Shown here one piece after another: positions 52,326 to 64,000 of a DNA stretch of 64,000 nucleotides. The stretch comes from Elephas maximus indicus (taxonomy: Eukaryota; Chordata; Mammalia; Proboscidea; Elephantidae). A program made the position numbers and the translations under genes. The notes beneath the pieces were generated by a model. That model had not been told where the DNA came from. It saw nothing but the letters and a program-made list of their open reading frames with translations, and did not search any database. Each line of letters begins with the position of its first letter. Position 1 is the stretch's first letter. The DNA lies in contig NC_064830.1 of the NCBI RefSeq assembly GCF_024166365.1, positions 91,628,968-91,692,967 of the forward strand, read 5' to 3'.

Positions 52326-52759
52326 ATATTTTAAAGACTTTTTAAATTATAAGTCTTTCTTATGTTAAACAGACAGAGGGAGAGAGAGTGTGTGTGTGTG
52401 TGTGTTGAGAGAAAGGGAGGGAGAAACTTTTAGAGCTTAAGAAATAGAATATTACCAATACTCTGAAGCCCTTTGTATCTCTCCCTGATCCTCTTGCCCT
52501 CTCTAGCCCAAAAGTGACTATTATTCTAAATTTTGTGTTCATCATTCCCTCAATCTTTATCATTTTGCCACATGTACATACATCTCTAAGCAATGAGTGA
52601 TATACTTTTGCATGTTTTTGAACTTGGTGTAAATGGAACTTGGCTTTATTTTTCTTCATAGTACTTCTCACCACTTAATAGATCTATTTTCTTTTTGTTT
52701 ATTGTGTGGCTCACCCTCTCCCTCACAGCCTCTTGACAACAATAAAAAAAACATGTTTT

Positions 52760-52842
52760 TATTCACTGCTGAACCCTCAAATCCAAGATGAGTGCCTAGT
52801 ACAGACAAGGTGCTTGATAAACATTTGCTGAATGAAGGAATG
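52760..52842 (+). repeat. L2 3' end fragment
   Basis: 'attcactgctgaaccctcaa', 'gtgcctagtacagacaaggt', 'gcttgataaacatttgctga' matches the L2 3' terminus. Confidence 0.65.
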
Positions 52843-53242
52843 AGAAGCTTTGCTCTCTACTTGAGTAGTGTGATTTGAGCAATTGAAAATGAAGCAATTC
52901 TAATGATGGTTGATGAGCATTGTCTTGCTAAGGGTTCCTCTGTGTCAAGAAAATGAAAACAGGAAGTTCTGAGGTAAAGCGAAATGTAGTTGGCCCATGG
53001 AGCAATGAAAAAAACCTTCGGCTTCAACGTCAGGAAACTTTGACTGGAATCTGGCCCTGCCACTTGCGAGTGGTGTACTGGTGAGCAAGGCTCAGTCTCT
53101 CTGGGTTTCCACTTTTTATCTGCAAAATCGGGGTAATACTACAAGGTTGTTGATGAGAGCGTTAGGTGAGTGTATGGATGAAAACACTGTGAAATATAAG
53201 TGCAATGAAAATGGTACTACAAAATGTCGTCAATATCTAAGA

Positions 53243-53410
53243 CCAGGGAAACCAAAAGCAAGCCAAACCCCCATATGTTGCAGAACAGAACTGCTCCACA
53301 GGGTTTTCTTGATTGTAATCGTTGCAGAAGCAGATTGCCAGGCCTTTCTTCCATGGTATCCCCGGCTGGATTCAAACTGACAAAATTTCGGTTAATAGAC
53401 GAGAACAAAC
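53243..53410 (-). repeat. AfroSINE, old variant, partial
   Basis: 'agaacagaactgctccacag', 'agcagattgccaggcctttc', 'ggctggattcaaactgacaa' on the + strand. The head end is degenerate. Confidence 0.7.
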
Positions 53411-54891
53411 CATTCGCACCAACCAGGCCCTGATTAAGGCATGTGAGGGCCCTAAACACTGGTAATCTGTAGTGCCCCTCCTCTACTTACTCACCATTTG
53501 AATGGGATATGTGAGTTATATATATATACATGCATATATGTGTGTGTGTTTCTTAGTTATCTATGATGTAACTTCCTTTTATTTTATTTTTATTGTAGTT
53601 TAGATGAAAGTTTACAGAGCAAACTAGTTTCTCATTAAACAATTAATACGCATTGTTTTGTGACATTGGTTGCCAACCCCATGACATGTCAACACTCTCC
53701 CCTTCTTGATGTTGGGTTCCGCATTACCAGCTTTCCTGTTCCCTCCTGCCTTCTCGACCTTGTCCCTGGGTTGGTGTGCCCTTTTAGTCTTGGTTTGTTT
53801 TATGGGCCTGTCTAATCTTTGGCTGAAGGGTGATCCTCAGGAGTGACTTCATTACAAAGATATAAGGGTGTCCAGGAGCCATACTTTTGGAGTTTCTCCA
53901 GTGTCTGTCAAACCAGTAAGTCTGGGCTTTCTGTGTGTGTATGAGTTAGAATTTTGCTCTACATTTTTCTTCAGTTCTGTCCAGGACCCTCTGCTGTGAT
54001 GCCTGTCAGAACAGTCAGCCGGGTGCCATCTAGTTATACTGGACTCAGTCTGGTGGAGGCTGTGTTAGTTGTGGTCCATTAGTCCTTTGGACTAATCTTT
54101 CCCTTGTGTCTTTGGTTTTCTTCATTCTCCCTCGCTCCAGATGGGATGAGGTCAGTGGAGTATCTTAGATGGCCCCTCACAGGCTTTTAAGATCCAGATG
54201 CTACTTGTCAAAGTAGAATATAGAACATATTCTTTATAAACTATGTTATGCCAATTGCGCTAGATTGACCCTGGTTCCCACAGCCCTCAGCCCAGTAATT
54301 TGGTCCCTCAGGGGCTTCCATGACCTTGCCTTGGACAAGTTGTGCTGGCTTCCCCAGTATTGTGTACCCTTCATCAAAGTTACCATTTATCTATTGCCTA
54401 TTTGGTATTTTTCCCTCGCACCCCACTTCCCCCTTGTAACCATCAAAGATTGTTTCTTTTTATGTGTAAATCTTTTCATGAGTTTTTATAGTAGTGGTCT
54501 TATACAATATTTGTCCTTTTGTGATTGACTCATTTCACTCAGCATAATCCCCTCCAGATTCACCCATATCGTGAGATGCTTTGCAGATTCATCATTGTTC
54601 TTTATCATTGTGGAGTATTCCATTGTATGTACGTACCATTGTTTGTCTATCCATTCACCTGTTGATGGGCACCTAGGTTGTTTCCATATTTTTGCTATTG
54701 TTAACAAACGCTGTGATGAACATGGGTGTGCATGTGTCTAGTCCTGTGACGGCTCTTGTTTCTCTAGGGTATATTCCCAGGAGTGGGATCGTTGAATCAT
54801 ATGGTATTTCTATTTCTAGCTTTCTAAGGAAGCGCCATATCATTTTCCAAAATGGTTGTGCCATTTTGCATTCCCACCAGCAGTGCATAAG

Positions 54892-55391
54892 TGTCTTAGT
54901 CATCTAGCACTGCTATAACAGAAATACCACAAGTGGATGGCTTTAACAAAAAGAAATTTATTTTCTCACTGTCTAGTAGGCTACAAGTCCAAATTCAGGG
55001 CGTCAGCTCCAGGGGAAGTCTTTCTCTCTCTGTTGGCTCTGGAGGAAGGTCCTTGTCATTAGTCTTTCCTTGGTCTGGGAGCATCTCAGTGCAGGAACCT
55101 CAGGTCCAAAGGATGCACTGTGCTCCCGGCGCTGCTTTCTTGGTGGCACAAGGTCCCCTGTCTCTCTTTTTGCTTCTCTCTTTTATACCTCAAAGAGATT
55201 GGCTTAAGACACTGTTTAATATTGATTATCTCATTGATATAACTGCCGCTAATCCATCTCATTTCATCATAATGATAGGATTTACAACATATAGGGAAAT
55301 CACATAAAATGGTGAACAATCACACAATACTGGGACTCACGGCCCAGCCAAGCTGACAGATATTTTTGGGGACACAATTCAATCCATGACA
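54892..55391 (-). mobile_element. Solo LTR, MaLR-like, with 5-bp duplication
   Basis: TGTCTTAG...CATGACA termini. ATAAG is present at 54887-54891 and 55392-55396. It sits in L1 ORF2. Same family as 14502-14992, opposite orientation. Confidence 0.93.
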
Positions 55392-56235
55392 ATAAGAGTT
55401 CTGATCCCCCCCGCAGCTTCTTCAACATTTGTTATTTTCTGTTTTTGTTTTTTTTTTTTAAATCCATACCAGTAATGTTGGGGTGAGGTGGTATTTCACT
55501 GTGGTTTTGATTTCTCTAATGGCTAGTGATCTCGAGCATTTCCTCATGTATCTGTTAATGTCTTGAATGTCTTCTTTGGTGAAGTTCATATCCTTTGCCC
55601 ATTTTTTAATTGGATTATTTGTCTTTCTGTTGTAGAGGTGTTGGATTTTTCTGTAGATTTTAGAGTTTGGGTTTTTGTCAGATTTGTCATAGCCAAAATT
55701 TTTTTCCCAGTCCGTAGGTTTTCTTTTTGCTCCTTTGGTGAAGTCTTTTGATGAGCCTGTGTTTAATTTTTAGAAGATCCCAGTTATCTAGCTTATTTTC
55801 TGGTGTTTGCGTATTGTTAGTTATAGTTTATATCCTGTTAATGGTGTGTATTAGGGCCTGTAGAGTTGACCCTATTTTTTCTTCTATGATCTTTGTAATT
55901 TTTGGTTTTATATTTAGGTCTTTGATCCAGTTTGAATTAGTTTTTGTGTATGGTGTGAGGTATGTTTCATGTTTTTGCAGATGGACATTCAGTTTTGCCA
56001 GCATCGTTTGTTAAAAAGACTGTCTTTTCCCCTTTTGATGGACTTTGGGCCTTTGTCAAAGATCAGGTGACCGTAGGTGGATGGATTTACATCTGAGTTC
56101 TCAATTCTGTTTCATTGGTCAATGTGTCTGTTGTTGTGCCAGTACCAGCCTATTTTGGGTACCATAGCTGTATAGTAGGTTCTGAGGTCAGGTAATGCGA
56201 GTCCTCCTATTTTGTTCCTCTTCTTCAATAGTACT

Positions 56236-56737
56236 TGTTATGGATTGAATTGTGTCCCCTAAAAATATCTGTCAACTTGGCTAGGTCGTGATTCTCACTA
56301 TTGTGTGATTATCCACCATTTTATGTGATTTTCCTATATGTCTTAAATCCTATTACTATGATGTAATAAGATGGATTAGCAGCAGTTGTATTGATGAGGT
56401 CCACAAGACTAGGTAGTGTCTTAAGCCAATCTGTTTTGAGATATAAGGAAAAAAGTGAGCAGAGAGATGGGGGGACCTCATACCACCATGAAAGCAGTGC
56501 CGGGAGTAGAGCGCGTCCTTTGGACCTGAGGTTCCTGTGCTGAGATGCTCCCAGACCAAGGGAAGACTGATGACAAGGACCTTCCTCCAGACCCAACAGA
56601 CACAGAAAGCCTTCCCCTGTAGCCAGCACCCTGAATTCAGACTTCTAGCCTACTAGACTGTGAGAGAATAAACTTCTGTTTGTTAAAGCCGTCCGCTTGT
56701 AGTATTTCTGTTATAGCAGCACTAGATGACTAAGACA
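56236..56737 (+). mobile_element. Solo LTR, MaLR-like
   Basis: Starts TGTTATGGATTGAATTGTGT and ends CTAAGACA, with 'gagagaataaacttctgttt' near the 3' end. The flanking L1 resumes as 'tgctttacttacccggggcc'. A 5-bp duplication is not clear (GTACT against ATGCT). Confidence 0.9.
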
Positions 56738-57422
56738 ATGCTTTACTTACCCGGGGCCTCTCCCCTTTCCATATAAAGTTAATGATTAGTTTTTCCATCT
56801 CTTTGAAGAATGCTGTTGGTATTTGGATCAAGATTGCATTGTACTTGTAGATTGCTTTGGGTAGAATTGACATTTTCACAATGTTAAGTCTACCTATTCA
56901 TGAGCATAGTATGTTTTTCCATTTATGTAGATCCCTTTTGGTTTCTTACAGTAGTGTTTTGTAGTTTTCTTTATATATGTGTTTTACATCCCTGATTAGA
57001 CTTATTCCTAAGTATTTTTATTTTTTTAGGGGCTATTATAAATGGTAGTGTTTTCCTGATTTCTTTTTCATAGCTCCCTTTATTGCTGTATAGAAATCCA
57101 ACTGATTTTTGTATGTTTATCTTGTATCGTGCTGCCCTGCTGAATCTTTCTATTAGTTCCAGTACTTTTCTCACGGACTCTTTTGGTTTTTCTGTGTATA
57201 GTATCACATCATCTGTAAATAGGGAGAGTTTTATTTCTTCCTTGCCAATTTGGATGCCCTGTATTTCTTTTTCTTGCCTTATTGCTCTAGCTAGGAGTTC
57301 CAGCACAATGTTGAATAGGAGTGGTGATAAAGGGCACTCTTGTTTTATTCCTATTCTCAAGGGGAAAGTTTTCAGCCTCTCTTCATTAAGAATGATGTTA
57401 GCTATTGGTTTTGTACAGATGC

Positions 57423-57920
57423 TGTCTTAGGCTGGGTTCTCTAGAGAAGCAAAACCAGTAAAGCATATATATATATATATAGACAGAGAGACAGAGAGAG
57501 AGATTTATAGCAAGGAAACAGCTCATGTGATTGTAGAGGGTGGAACATCCCAAGTCCATGGATCAGGGTAGAGGCTTCTCCTGATTCACGTAGCTGCAGG
57601 GGTTGGTGAACCCGATATCGCCAGGTCGGAAAGCAGGACTCTTGCTCACAGGCCATGAAGATCAATGAGTCCCAAGATCAGAAGGTAAGCTGCTAGCTCA
57701 AGTCCCAAGAACTGGAGGTCAGGTGAACAGGACCCATCTGCAGGATCCAGAGAGGGCAAAGACCAGAACTTCCACTTATATTTGGATGCAGACTACACAC
57801 CCAAGGAAACCCCCTTTCAGCTGATTGGCTACTCACAGCAGATCCCATTATGGATGTGATCACATGTAAATACTAAGAATCAAGGCCCAGCCAAGTTGAC
57901 ACGCAGTTTTAACCATCACA
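57423..57920 (-). mobile_element. LTR of a second family
   Basis: On the + strand it runs from 'tgtcttaggctgggttctct' to 'ttttaaccatcaca', termini TG...CA. It carries a (TA)n and (GA)n tract at 57465-57502. Related fragments lie at 15190-15404 and 15524-15636. Confidence 0.82.
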
Positions 57921-58120
57921 AAAAAAAAAGAAAAAAAAAAAATTTTTTTTTTTTTGAGATATTTTCCTTCTATACCTATTTTATCAAAAGTTTTTTTTTA
58001 TCAGGAATGAGTTTTGGACTACCGAATGCCTTTTCTGCATTGATTGAGATAATCATGTGTTCATTTTCATTTATGTGGTGGATTATGTTGATTGATTTTC
58101 TCAGGTTGAACCATCCTCAC

Positions 58121-58631
58121 TGTCTTAGTCATCTAGTGCTGCTATAACAGAAATACCACAAGTGAATGGCTTTAACAAAGAGATATTAATTCTCTCACCG
58201 TCCAGTGAGAGAATTACACATCCAAATTCAGGGCATCAGTTCCAGGGGAAGGCTTTCTCTATTGGCTCTGGAGGAAGATACTTGTCATCAATCTTCCCCT
58301 GGGCTAGGAAATTTTCCATTCAGAAACACTGGGTCCAAAGGATGCACTCTGCTCCTGGCACTGCTTTCTTGGTGGTATTGGGTCCCCTACTCCCTGCTTG
58401 CTTCCGTTTCCTTTTATGTCTTGTGAGATAAAAGGTGGTGCAGGCCACACCCCAGGGAAACTCCCTTTATATTGGATCAGGGATCTGACCTTGGTAAAGG
58501 TGTTACAATCCTACCCTAATCCTCTTTAACATAAAATTACAATCAAATTGGAGGATAACCACACAATACTGGGAATCATGGCCTAACCAAGTTGACACAC
58601 ATTTCTGGGGGACACAATTTAATCCATGACA
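58121..58631 (-). mobile_element. Solo LTR, MaLR-like
   Basis: TGTCTTAGTCATCTAGTGCT...AATCCATGACA. It splits the L1 phrase 'gttgaaccatcc|ttgcatacctg'. It is the same family as 54892. Confidence 0.92.
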
Positions 58632-58764
58632 CTTGCATACCTGATATGAATCTCACTTGGTCATGGTGTATTATTTTTTTGATATGGTGCTAAATTCTAC
58701 TGGGTAGAATTTCGTTGGGAATTTTTGCATCTATATTCATGAGATATATTGGTCTGTAATTTTT

Positions 58765-59437
58765 TCTTTAATTATTTTGATTGTACTTTAAGCTAAAGTT
58801 TACAAATGAAGTCAGTCTCTCACATATAAACTTATGTACACCTTACTACATACTCCCACTTACTCTCCCTCTAATGAGTCAGCCCGCTCCCTCCTTCCAG
58901 TCTGTCTTTTTGTGACCGTTTGGCCAGTTTCTAACCCCCTCTACCCTCCCATCTCCCCTCCAGACAGGAGATGCCAACATAGTCTCAAGTGTCCACCTGA
59001 TGCAAGTAGCTCACTCCTCATCAGCATCTCTCTCCAACCCATTGTCCAGTCCAATCCATGTCTGATGAGTTGGCTTCGGGAATGGTTCCTGTCCTGGGCC
59101 AACAAAAGGTTTGGGGACCATGACTGCTGGGATTCTTCTAGTCTTAGTGAGACCATTAAGTCTGGTCTTTTTATGAGAATTTGGGGTCTGCATCCCACTG
59201 TTCTCCTGCTCACTCAGGGGTTCTTCTGTTGTGCTCCCTGTCAGGGTAGTCATCAGTTGTGGCCAGGCACCATCTAGTTCTTCTGGTCTCAGGATGATGT
59301 ACTCTCTAGTTCATGTGGCCCTTTCTGTCTCCTGGGCTCATAATTACCTTGTGACCTTGGTGTGTTCTTCATTCACCATTGATCCAGGTGGGTTGAGACC
59401 AATTGATGCATCTTAGATGGCCACTTGTTAGCGTTTA
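58765..59437 (-). mobile_element. L1 3' UTR fragment inserted in L1
   Basis: GGTCTGTAATTTTTT (58751) and GGTCTGCAATTTTTT (59438) flank it, a 14-15 bp duplication of the host L1. Only 3' UTR is present, so it is a strongly 5'-truncated insertion. Confidence 0.88.
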
Positions 59438-61463
59438 GGTCTGCAATTTTTTTTTTGTGGTGTCTTTGCCTGGTTTTGGTATCAGGGTTATGCTGCCTTC
59501 ACAGAGTGAATTTGGAAGTATCCCTTCTATTTCCATGTTCTGAAATAGTTTGGGTAGTACTGGTGTAAGCTCTTCTCTGAATGTTTGGTGGAATTCTCCG
59601 GTGAAGCCATCTAGGGCATGGCTTTTTTGTTGTTGTTGGGAGTTTTTTGTTTTTTTTTTAATTACCTTTTCGATCTCTTCTCTTGTTATGGGTCTGTTCA
59701 GATTTTCAACTTCAATTTGTGTTAGTTTGGGTAGGTACTGTGTTTCTAGAAATTTGTCCATTTGCTCTAGGTTTTCAAATTTGTTGGAGTATAGTTTTTC
59801 ATAGTACACCATTATGATCCTTTTTATTTCAGTTGGGCCTGTTATAATGTCCCCCATTTCATTTCTTTTATGGGTTATTTGCATCCTCTCTTGTTTTTCT
59901 TTTGTCAATTTGGCCAATGGTTTGTCAATTTTGTTGATCTTTTCAAATAACCAACTTTTGGCTTTGTTAATTCTTCCTATTGTTTTTCTATTCTCTATTT
60001 CATTTATTTCTGCTCTGATCTTTATTATTTCCTTTCTTCTGGTGGCTGTGGGTTTCTTTTGCTGCTCTCATTTTGTTAGAGTTGTGTAGTCAATGTTTTT
60101 ATTTTGTCCCTTTCTTCTTTTTTGATGTGTACATCTACTGCTATAAATTGACTTCTGAGCACTGCCTTTGCTATTTCCCAGAGGTTTTTGGTATGATGTG
60201 CTTTCATTGTCATTTGATTCTAGGAATTTTTTTACTCTATTTTTGATTTCTTCTATTACCCAGTGATTTTTAACCAGGGTGTCATTCCGTGTATTCGATT
60301 TTTCCTGTTCTTCCTGTTATTAATTTCTACTTTGATTGCATTGTAATCAGAGAAGATAATTTGTATTATCTCAGTGTTTTGGATTTTGTTGAGGGCTACT
60401 TTGTGCCTAAGATATGATCTATTCTGGAGAACTTTCCTTTTGCATTAGGAAAGAATGTGTACTTTGCCACTGTTAGGTGGAGTGTTCTATATATGTCCAT
60501 GAGATTAAGTTGGTTGATTGTGGTCTTTAGATCTTCTGTATCTTTGTTGAGTCTCTGAGTTACTGAGAGTTCCATGTTGAAGTCTCCTACTATTATTATG
60601 CAACAATCAATTTCTTTTTTCAGTGCTGTTAGAGTTTGTTTTACATATTTTGGAGCCCTGTCATTGGGCAAGTACGTATTTATTATGGTTATGTCTTCAT
60701 GGTGGATTGTCCCTTTAATCGTTATATAATGTCCTTCTTTGCCTTTTATGGTGGATTTTGCTTTAAAGTCTATTTTATCTGACATTAGTATTGCTCCTCC
60801 TGCTCTTTTTTGGTTGCCGTTTGCTGGATGTGTTTTTTTCTATCCTTTCATAAATTTATGTGTTTGGGTTTTTTTGTTTCTAAGGTGCATCTCTTGTAGA
60901 CAACATATTGATTGGTCCTGTTTTTTATCCATTCTGTTACCCTCTGTCTCTTTAGGGGTGTATTTAAGTCATTTATGTCCAGTGTGATTATTGATAGGTG
61001 TGACTATATTGCTGTCATTTTGTGGAGTTTTGTGTGTGTGTGTGTGTGGTGCTGACATTTTCCTTGTTCCCCTTACTCTCCTGTGTTGAGTTCCTTTTCT
61101 TTGTGGAGTTTTTTGTTTTTTTCTTTGTCTTTCATTTTTGTAGATTTTATGTTTACTGAGATTTTATGGTTCTCTTCTTTATTTTGATGAGTAGGTTTGT
61201 TAACTTTCTTTGTGGCTACCTTGAAATTTACCCCTGTCTTGCTAAGTTTAAACCAGTCTTTTATTACTTGATAATGCCTGACTTCCTCTCCATTTGAATA
61301 TTCTATACCTACACTGTTTATTCTCTCTTTTATTTTTCTGATGTTGTTTTCATTTACAGATTGACGTCTCTGGTTCCCTTTTGTAAATTTTTTAGTTTTG
61401 TTTTATCCCTGAGAGTTCATTATCTAGGTTGGTATCTGGCTGATGCCGTCTTATGTGCTAGGT

Positions 61464-62400
61464 TCAGATTGTTGTCTGATGCAGTCGGTTCTCTAACTGA
61501 AGGACTCCCTTTAATAATTTTGTAGATTTGGTTTGGTTTTTACATATCCCATTAATTTCTGGAAATGTCCTAATTTTGCCATCATATTTGAGTGAGGGTT
61601 TTGCAGGATATGTTATTCTTGGTTGGCAGTTTTTTTCTTTCAAGATTTTATATATGTCATCCCATTGACTTCTTGCCTGCATGGTTTCTGCCAAGAGATC
61701 AGAGCTTATTAGTCTTATTGTTTCCCCTTTGTATGTGACTTTTCTTTTTTTTCCAGTTGCTCTCAGGATTCTTTCTTTGTCTTTGGTTTAAAGCAAAAAA
61801 AATTTTAGAGAGTGTAATTATGTTATATCTTGGTGTTTTTCTTTTGGGGTCTATCCTATACAGGGTTCGTTCAGCTTCTTGGATAGTCGGCTTTTTGTCT
61901 TTCATGATAGTAGAGAAATTTTCTGTCAGCAAGTCTTCAATGATCCTCTCTGTGTTTTCAGTTTTCTCCCCCTGTTCTGGAACTCCATCACACACAAATT
62001 TTTGCTTTTGATTGTATGCCACATCATTCTCAGAGTTTCTTAATTTTTCTTCATTCTATTCTCTGATTTCTCATCAGACAAAGTGGCATCCAAGGGTTTG
62101 TCTTCAATTTTGCTGATCCTGTCTTCCATTGTTTCAAATTTGTTCCTAAAACCTTCTATTGCACTGTCCACTTCTCAAATCTTGTTGTTTATCTTTTGGA
62201 TTCTAATTGCTGGTTTTTTTTTTTTTTTTTTATGATTTCTAGTTGTTTATTTATTTTGACATTTTGTTCCTGTATTATTTTCCTGACTTCTTCCATTGTT
62301 TTGTCTGTCTTTATGATTTTGTCTGTATTTTCCATGATTTTGTCTATTTTTTCCATTACGGTTGTCTGCATTTTCCTTCATCTGTTGGCGAACCCTGAAT
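61464..62400 (-). pseudogene. L1 ORF1 relic
   Basis: ORF1p is the L1 RNA-binding chaperone. Visible in order on the minus strand: a Lys-rich coiled coil (62189-62371, heptad-like MEKIDKIMENTDKIIKT), the RRM region (61699-62022, EKTENTERIIEDLLTENFST and APxYN-like KKTPRYNIITL), and the C-terminal domain (61464-61694, TMQARSQWDDIYKILKEKNC and SLKYDGKIRTFPEI). The frames are separated by shifts and stops, so it is inactive. Confidence 0.82.
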
Positions 62401-63330
62401 ATTAGAGTTCTGAATTCCCTATTAGGTAGTTACAGTGCCTTTTCTTCTAGCAGAAGGTCATCTGGTGTTTTATTTTGGTCACTTTCTGGAGCCATCCTCT
62501 CCTGTTCTTTACTATGTTTTGATATTGTCTATTGTCTTCGGGACAGTCAGGAACTATTTTCTTTATTTAATGATTGTAGATTTGATTGTTTCATCCTGCT
62601 TCTTTGTTTTATTTGGTTATGTCTGGGCAGATGGGCTGCATGTGTTTTGTTGCTTGCTCACTTGTGGGGATGATACTTCTCATAACCTTGTTCAGGTGGG
62701 CAGGGCTGGTCACTCAGCTGTGGTGCAGCAGCGCAGATCCAGTTGGGGCAACAGAGCAGGGCTGTGGGGCAGTGCAGGGCGGGGTCTAAGGGACTGTGTT
62801 AGTACTGCTCAGAATGTGGCACTCAGTGCATGGTGAAGATAGGCAGAGGGAAAGGAGAAGATGTGATGTGCAGAGCTAAATGGGTGAGTGAAAAAAGAGG
62901 GAGAAACAAAGGCAAAAAAAAAAAAGGCAAAAATTTAAGTAAAAGTAAATAAAATGGTGGTGCAGTAGGATTCAGTGGCTGGGGGTGGGGCAGACCCAGC
63001 GAGGCTATGTGCTGGTGGCGCTCTACCTGAGTAGTATGGCTCAACCTGTTGAGAAGTGGTGTGGGTGGCACATGGGGCTAGGTGGATGGGAGAAAGGAAT
63101 GGAAAGAGGGGAAGGAGACAGAAGACACCAACAATCAGAGAAACAAATATAATAAATAAATAAAAAGAACAACAACAAAAAATATGATGGTGGTGGTGGT
63201 GGCAGTTGGAGATGGAGCAGAATTGGGTGGCAGCAAACTGATGTCTCTTTCACCAGGTAGCACAGCACAGCCCATCAGGAAGGGGTGCAGGGCCAAGGTG
63301 AGAGGGAATGGATGCAGAATTTGGAACAAA

Positions 63331-64000
63331 CTCTTTCATATTCATATTGCTATTAGTAATTTCAGCACTGCCGGTACTACTACAATGATTTGCACCCATT
63401 AAGCTTGAGTATTCAACAGAAGAAGTCTCTACTAATTCATTACATTTTTAAAAGGAAGTTAATTTTGGACTTGTTTTTAGGGATTCACAAATCCTTTTCT
63501 TTCTATCATCTGTGAGCTTTCATTTTTGCACTCCACTTAGTTGTTGCCATTTCATTTTACCTGGATATAAAATTATGTCACTTTTGAAATTTGGTTCTAA
63601 CACAGCAAATAAATATGAATAACTGACAATAAATAAAACTTATAAAACAAGTGAAATTTATATTTATTTATAAAATAAATTTTACATACGAATTTGGACA
63701 TTAACACAAAAATTTATATTTGAAAATAGGTAAAACAATTGATTTGGAACATGTAATTTTGTTCTTCAGGTCTGAGTCAAAAGAAATAGTACTTACAAGG
63801 CAATAGGAAGTAATTTCATTCGTTTGTCATACAATGTTTGTTGGCAGGCCCTCTCCAGATCTCCACAAGTGTTTTTCCCCTTGAAATAACACTTAAAAAC
63901 GTGCATGCTTACTTTTTCTACTTTGATGCTGCGTCTTCATGTTCATTGGACTACTACTGATACCCAACCAGGGCGAGAGCAATCGCAAAGAGCATGATAC
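63331..64000. other. Region without identifiable gene
   Basis: AT-rich sequence beyond the presumed 5' end of the long L1. No gene, RNA or repeat could be named. Confidence 0.5.

Larger units (their letters stand above)
53580..63330 (-). mobile_element. Long L1 element (-), split by five later insertions
   Basis: From its 3' end: T-rich end and 3' UTR (53580-54480), ORF2 C-terminus (54486-54891: HCWWECKMAQPFWKMIWRFL), ORF2 pieces 55397-56235, 56738-57422 (RT site FTDDVILY at 56971-57360), 57921-58120, 58632-58764, then 59438-60990 with RT N-terminus (59435-59917, [20 protein letters not shown]) and endonuclease (60396-60785, IIVGDFN, FSRIDHILG), spacer, ORF1 (61464-62400) and a 5' UTR to about 63330. 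Without insertions it is roughly 7 kb. Both ORFs are broken. The 5' border is uncertain; no target duplication was found. Confidence 0.85.

Overview
The window is vertebrate nuclear DNA, almost certainly from an afrotherian mammal and most likely an elephant or close relative. About 25 copies of a tRNA-headed SINE with the AfroSINE consensus are scattered on both strands. RTE-type LINEs, L1s with a distinctive long 3' UTR and lineage-specific LTRs accompany them. Intron-containing genes, ancient MIR/L2 copies and AATAAA signals fit a placental mammal. Nothing prokaryotic (operons, CRISPR arrays, phage) is present.

Gene-bearing part (1-8.3 kb). Exons 2-6 of CNPY4, an ER saposin-like co-chaperone, run on the + strand from 528 to 2647; the signal-peptide exon lies before the window. 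MBLAC1, a metallo-beta-lactamase-fold hydrolase, follows at 7133-7873 as one coding exon behind a clear splice acceptor. CNPY4 then MBLAC1 in the same direction is the order of human 7q22. Between them lies a decayed intronless copy of PPT1 (about 3458-4810), itself broken by a solo LTR.

Repeat-dominated part (8.3-64 kb). No intact host gene is visible here, and LAMTOR4, the next gene in human, is not seen. Two related minus-strand remnants at 11.7-12.1 and 25.6-26.0 kb resemble the C-terminal part of NXPE-family proteins and may be relics of an NXPE5-like locus. The rest is layered transposons: a triple nest at 8.7-10.7 kb; old L1s at 13.8-15.2, 19.3-24.9 and 32.6-35 kb; two tandem RTE elements at 35.0-39.2 kb, the second with a 434-codon open reverse-transcriptase frame; an ORF1-only (HAL1-like) L1 inside a palindromic hAT-like transposon at 40.8-44.0 kb; a Tigger-like transposon at 44.1-44.9 kb; two ERVL-like LTR copies in opposite orientation near 28.4 and 46 kb; and one long minus-strand L1 (about 53.6-63.3 kb) split by four LTRs and an L1 3' UTR fragment.

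How the parts relate. The repeats form a dated stack, since target-site duplications show which element entered which. The AfroSINE 3' half resembles the RTE 3' tail, which fits RTE enzymes mobilising the SINE. I found no undescribed multi-gene system. The most unusual structures are the HAL1-like element in the palindrome, a SINE with an internal inversion, and the NXPE-like remnants.
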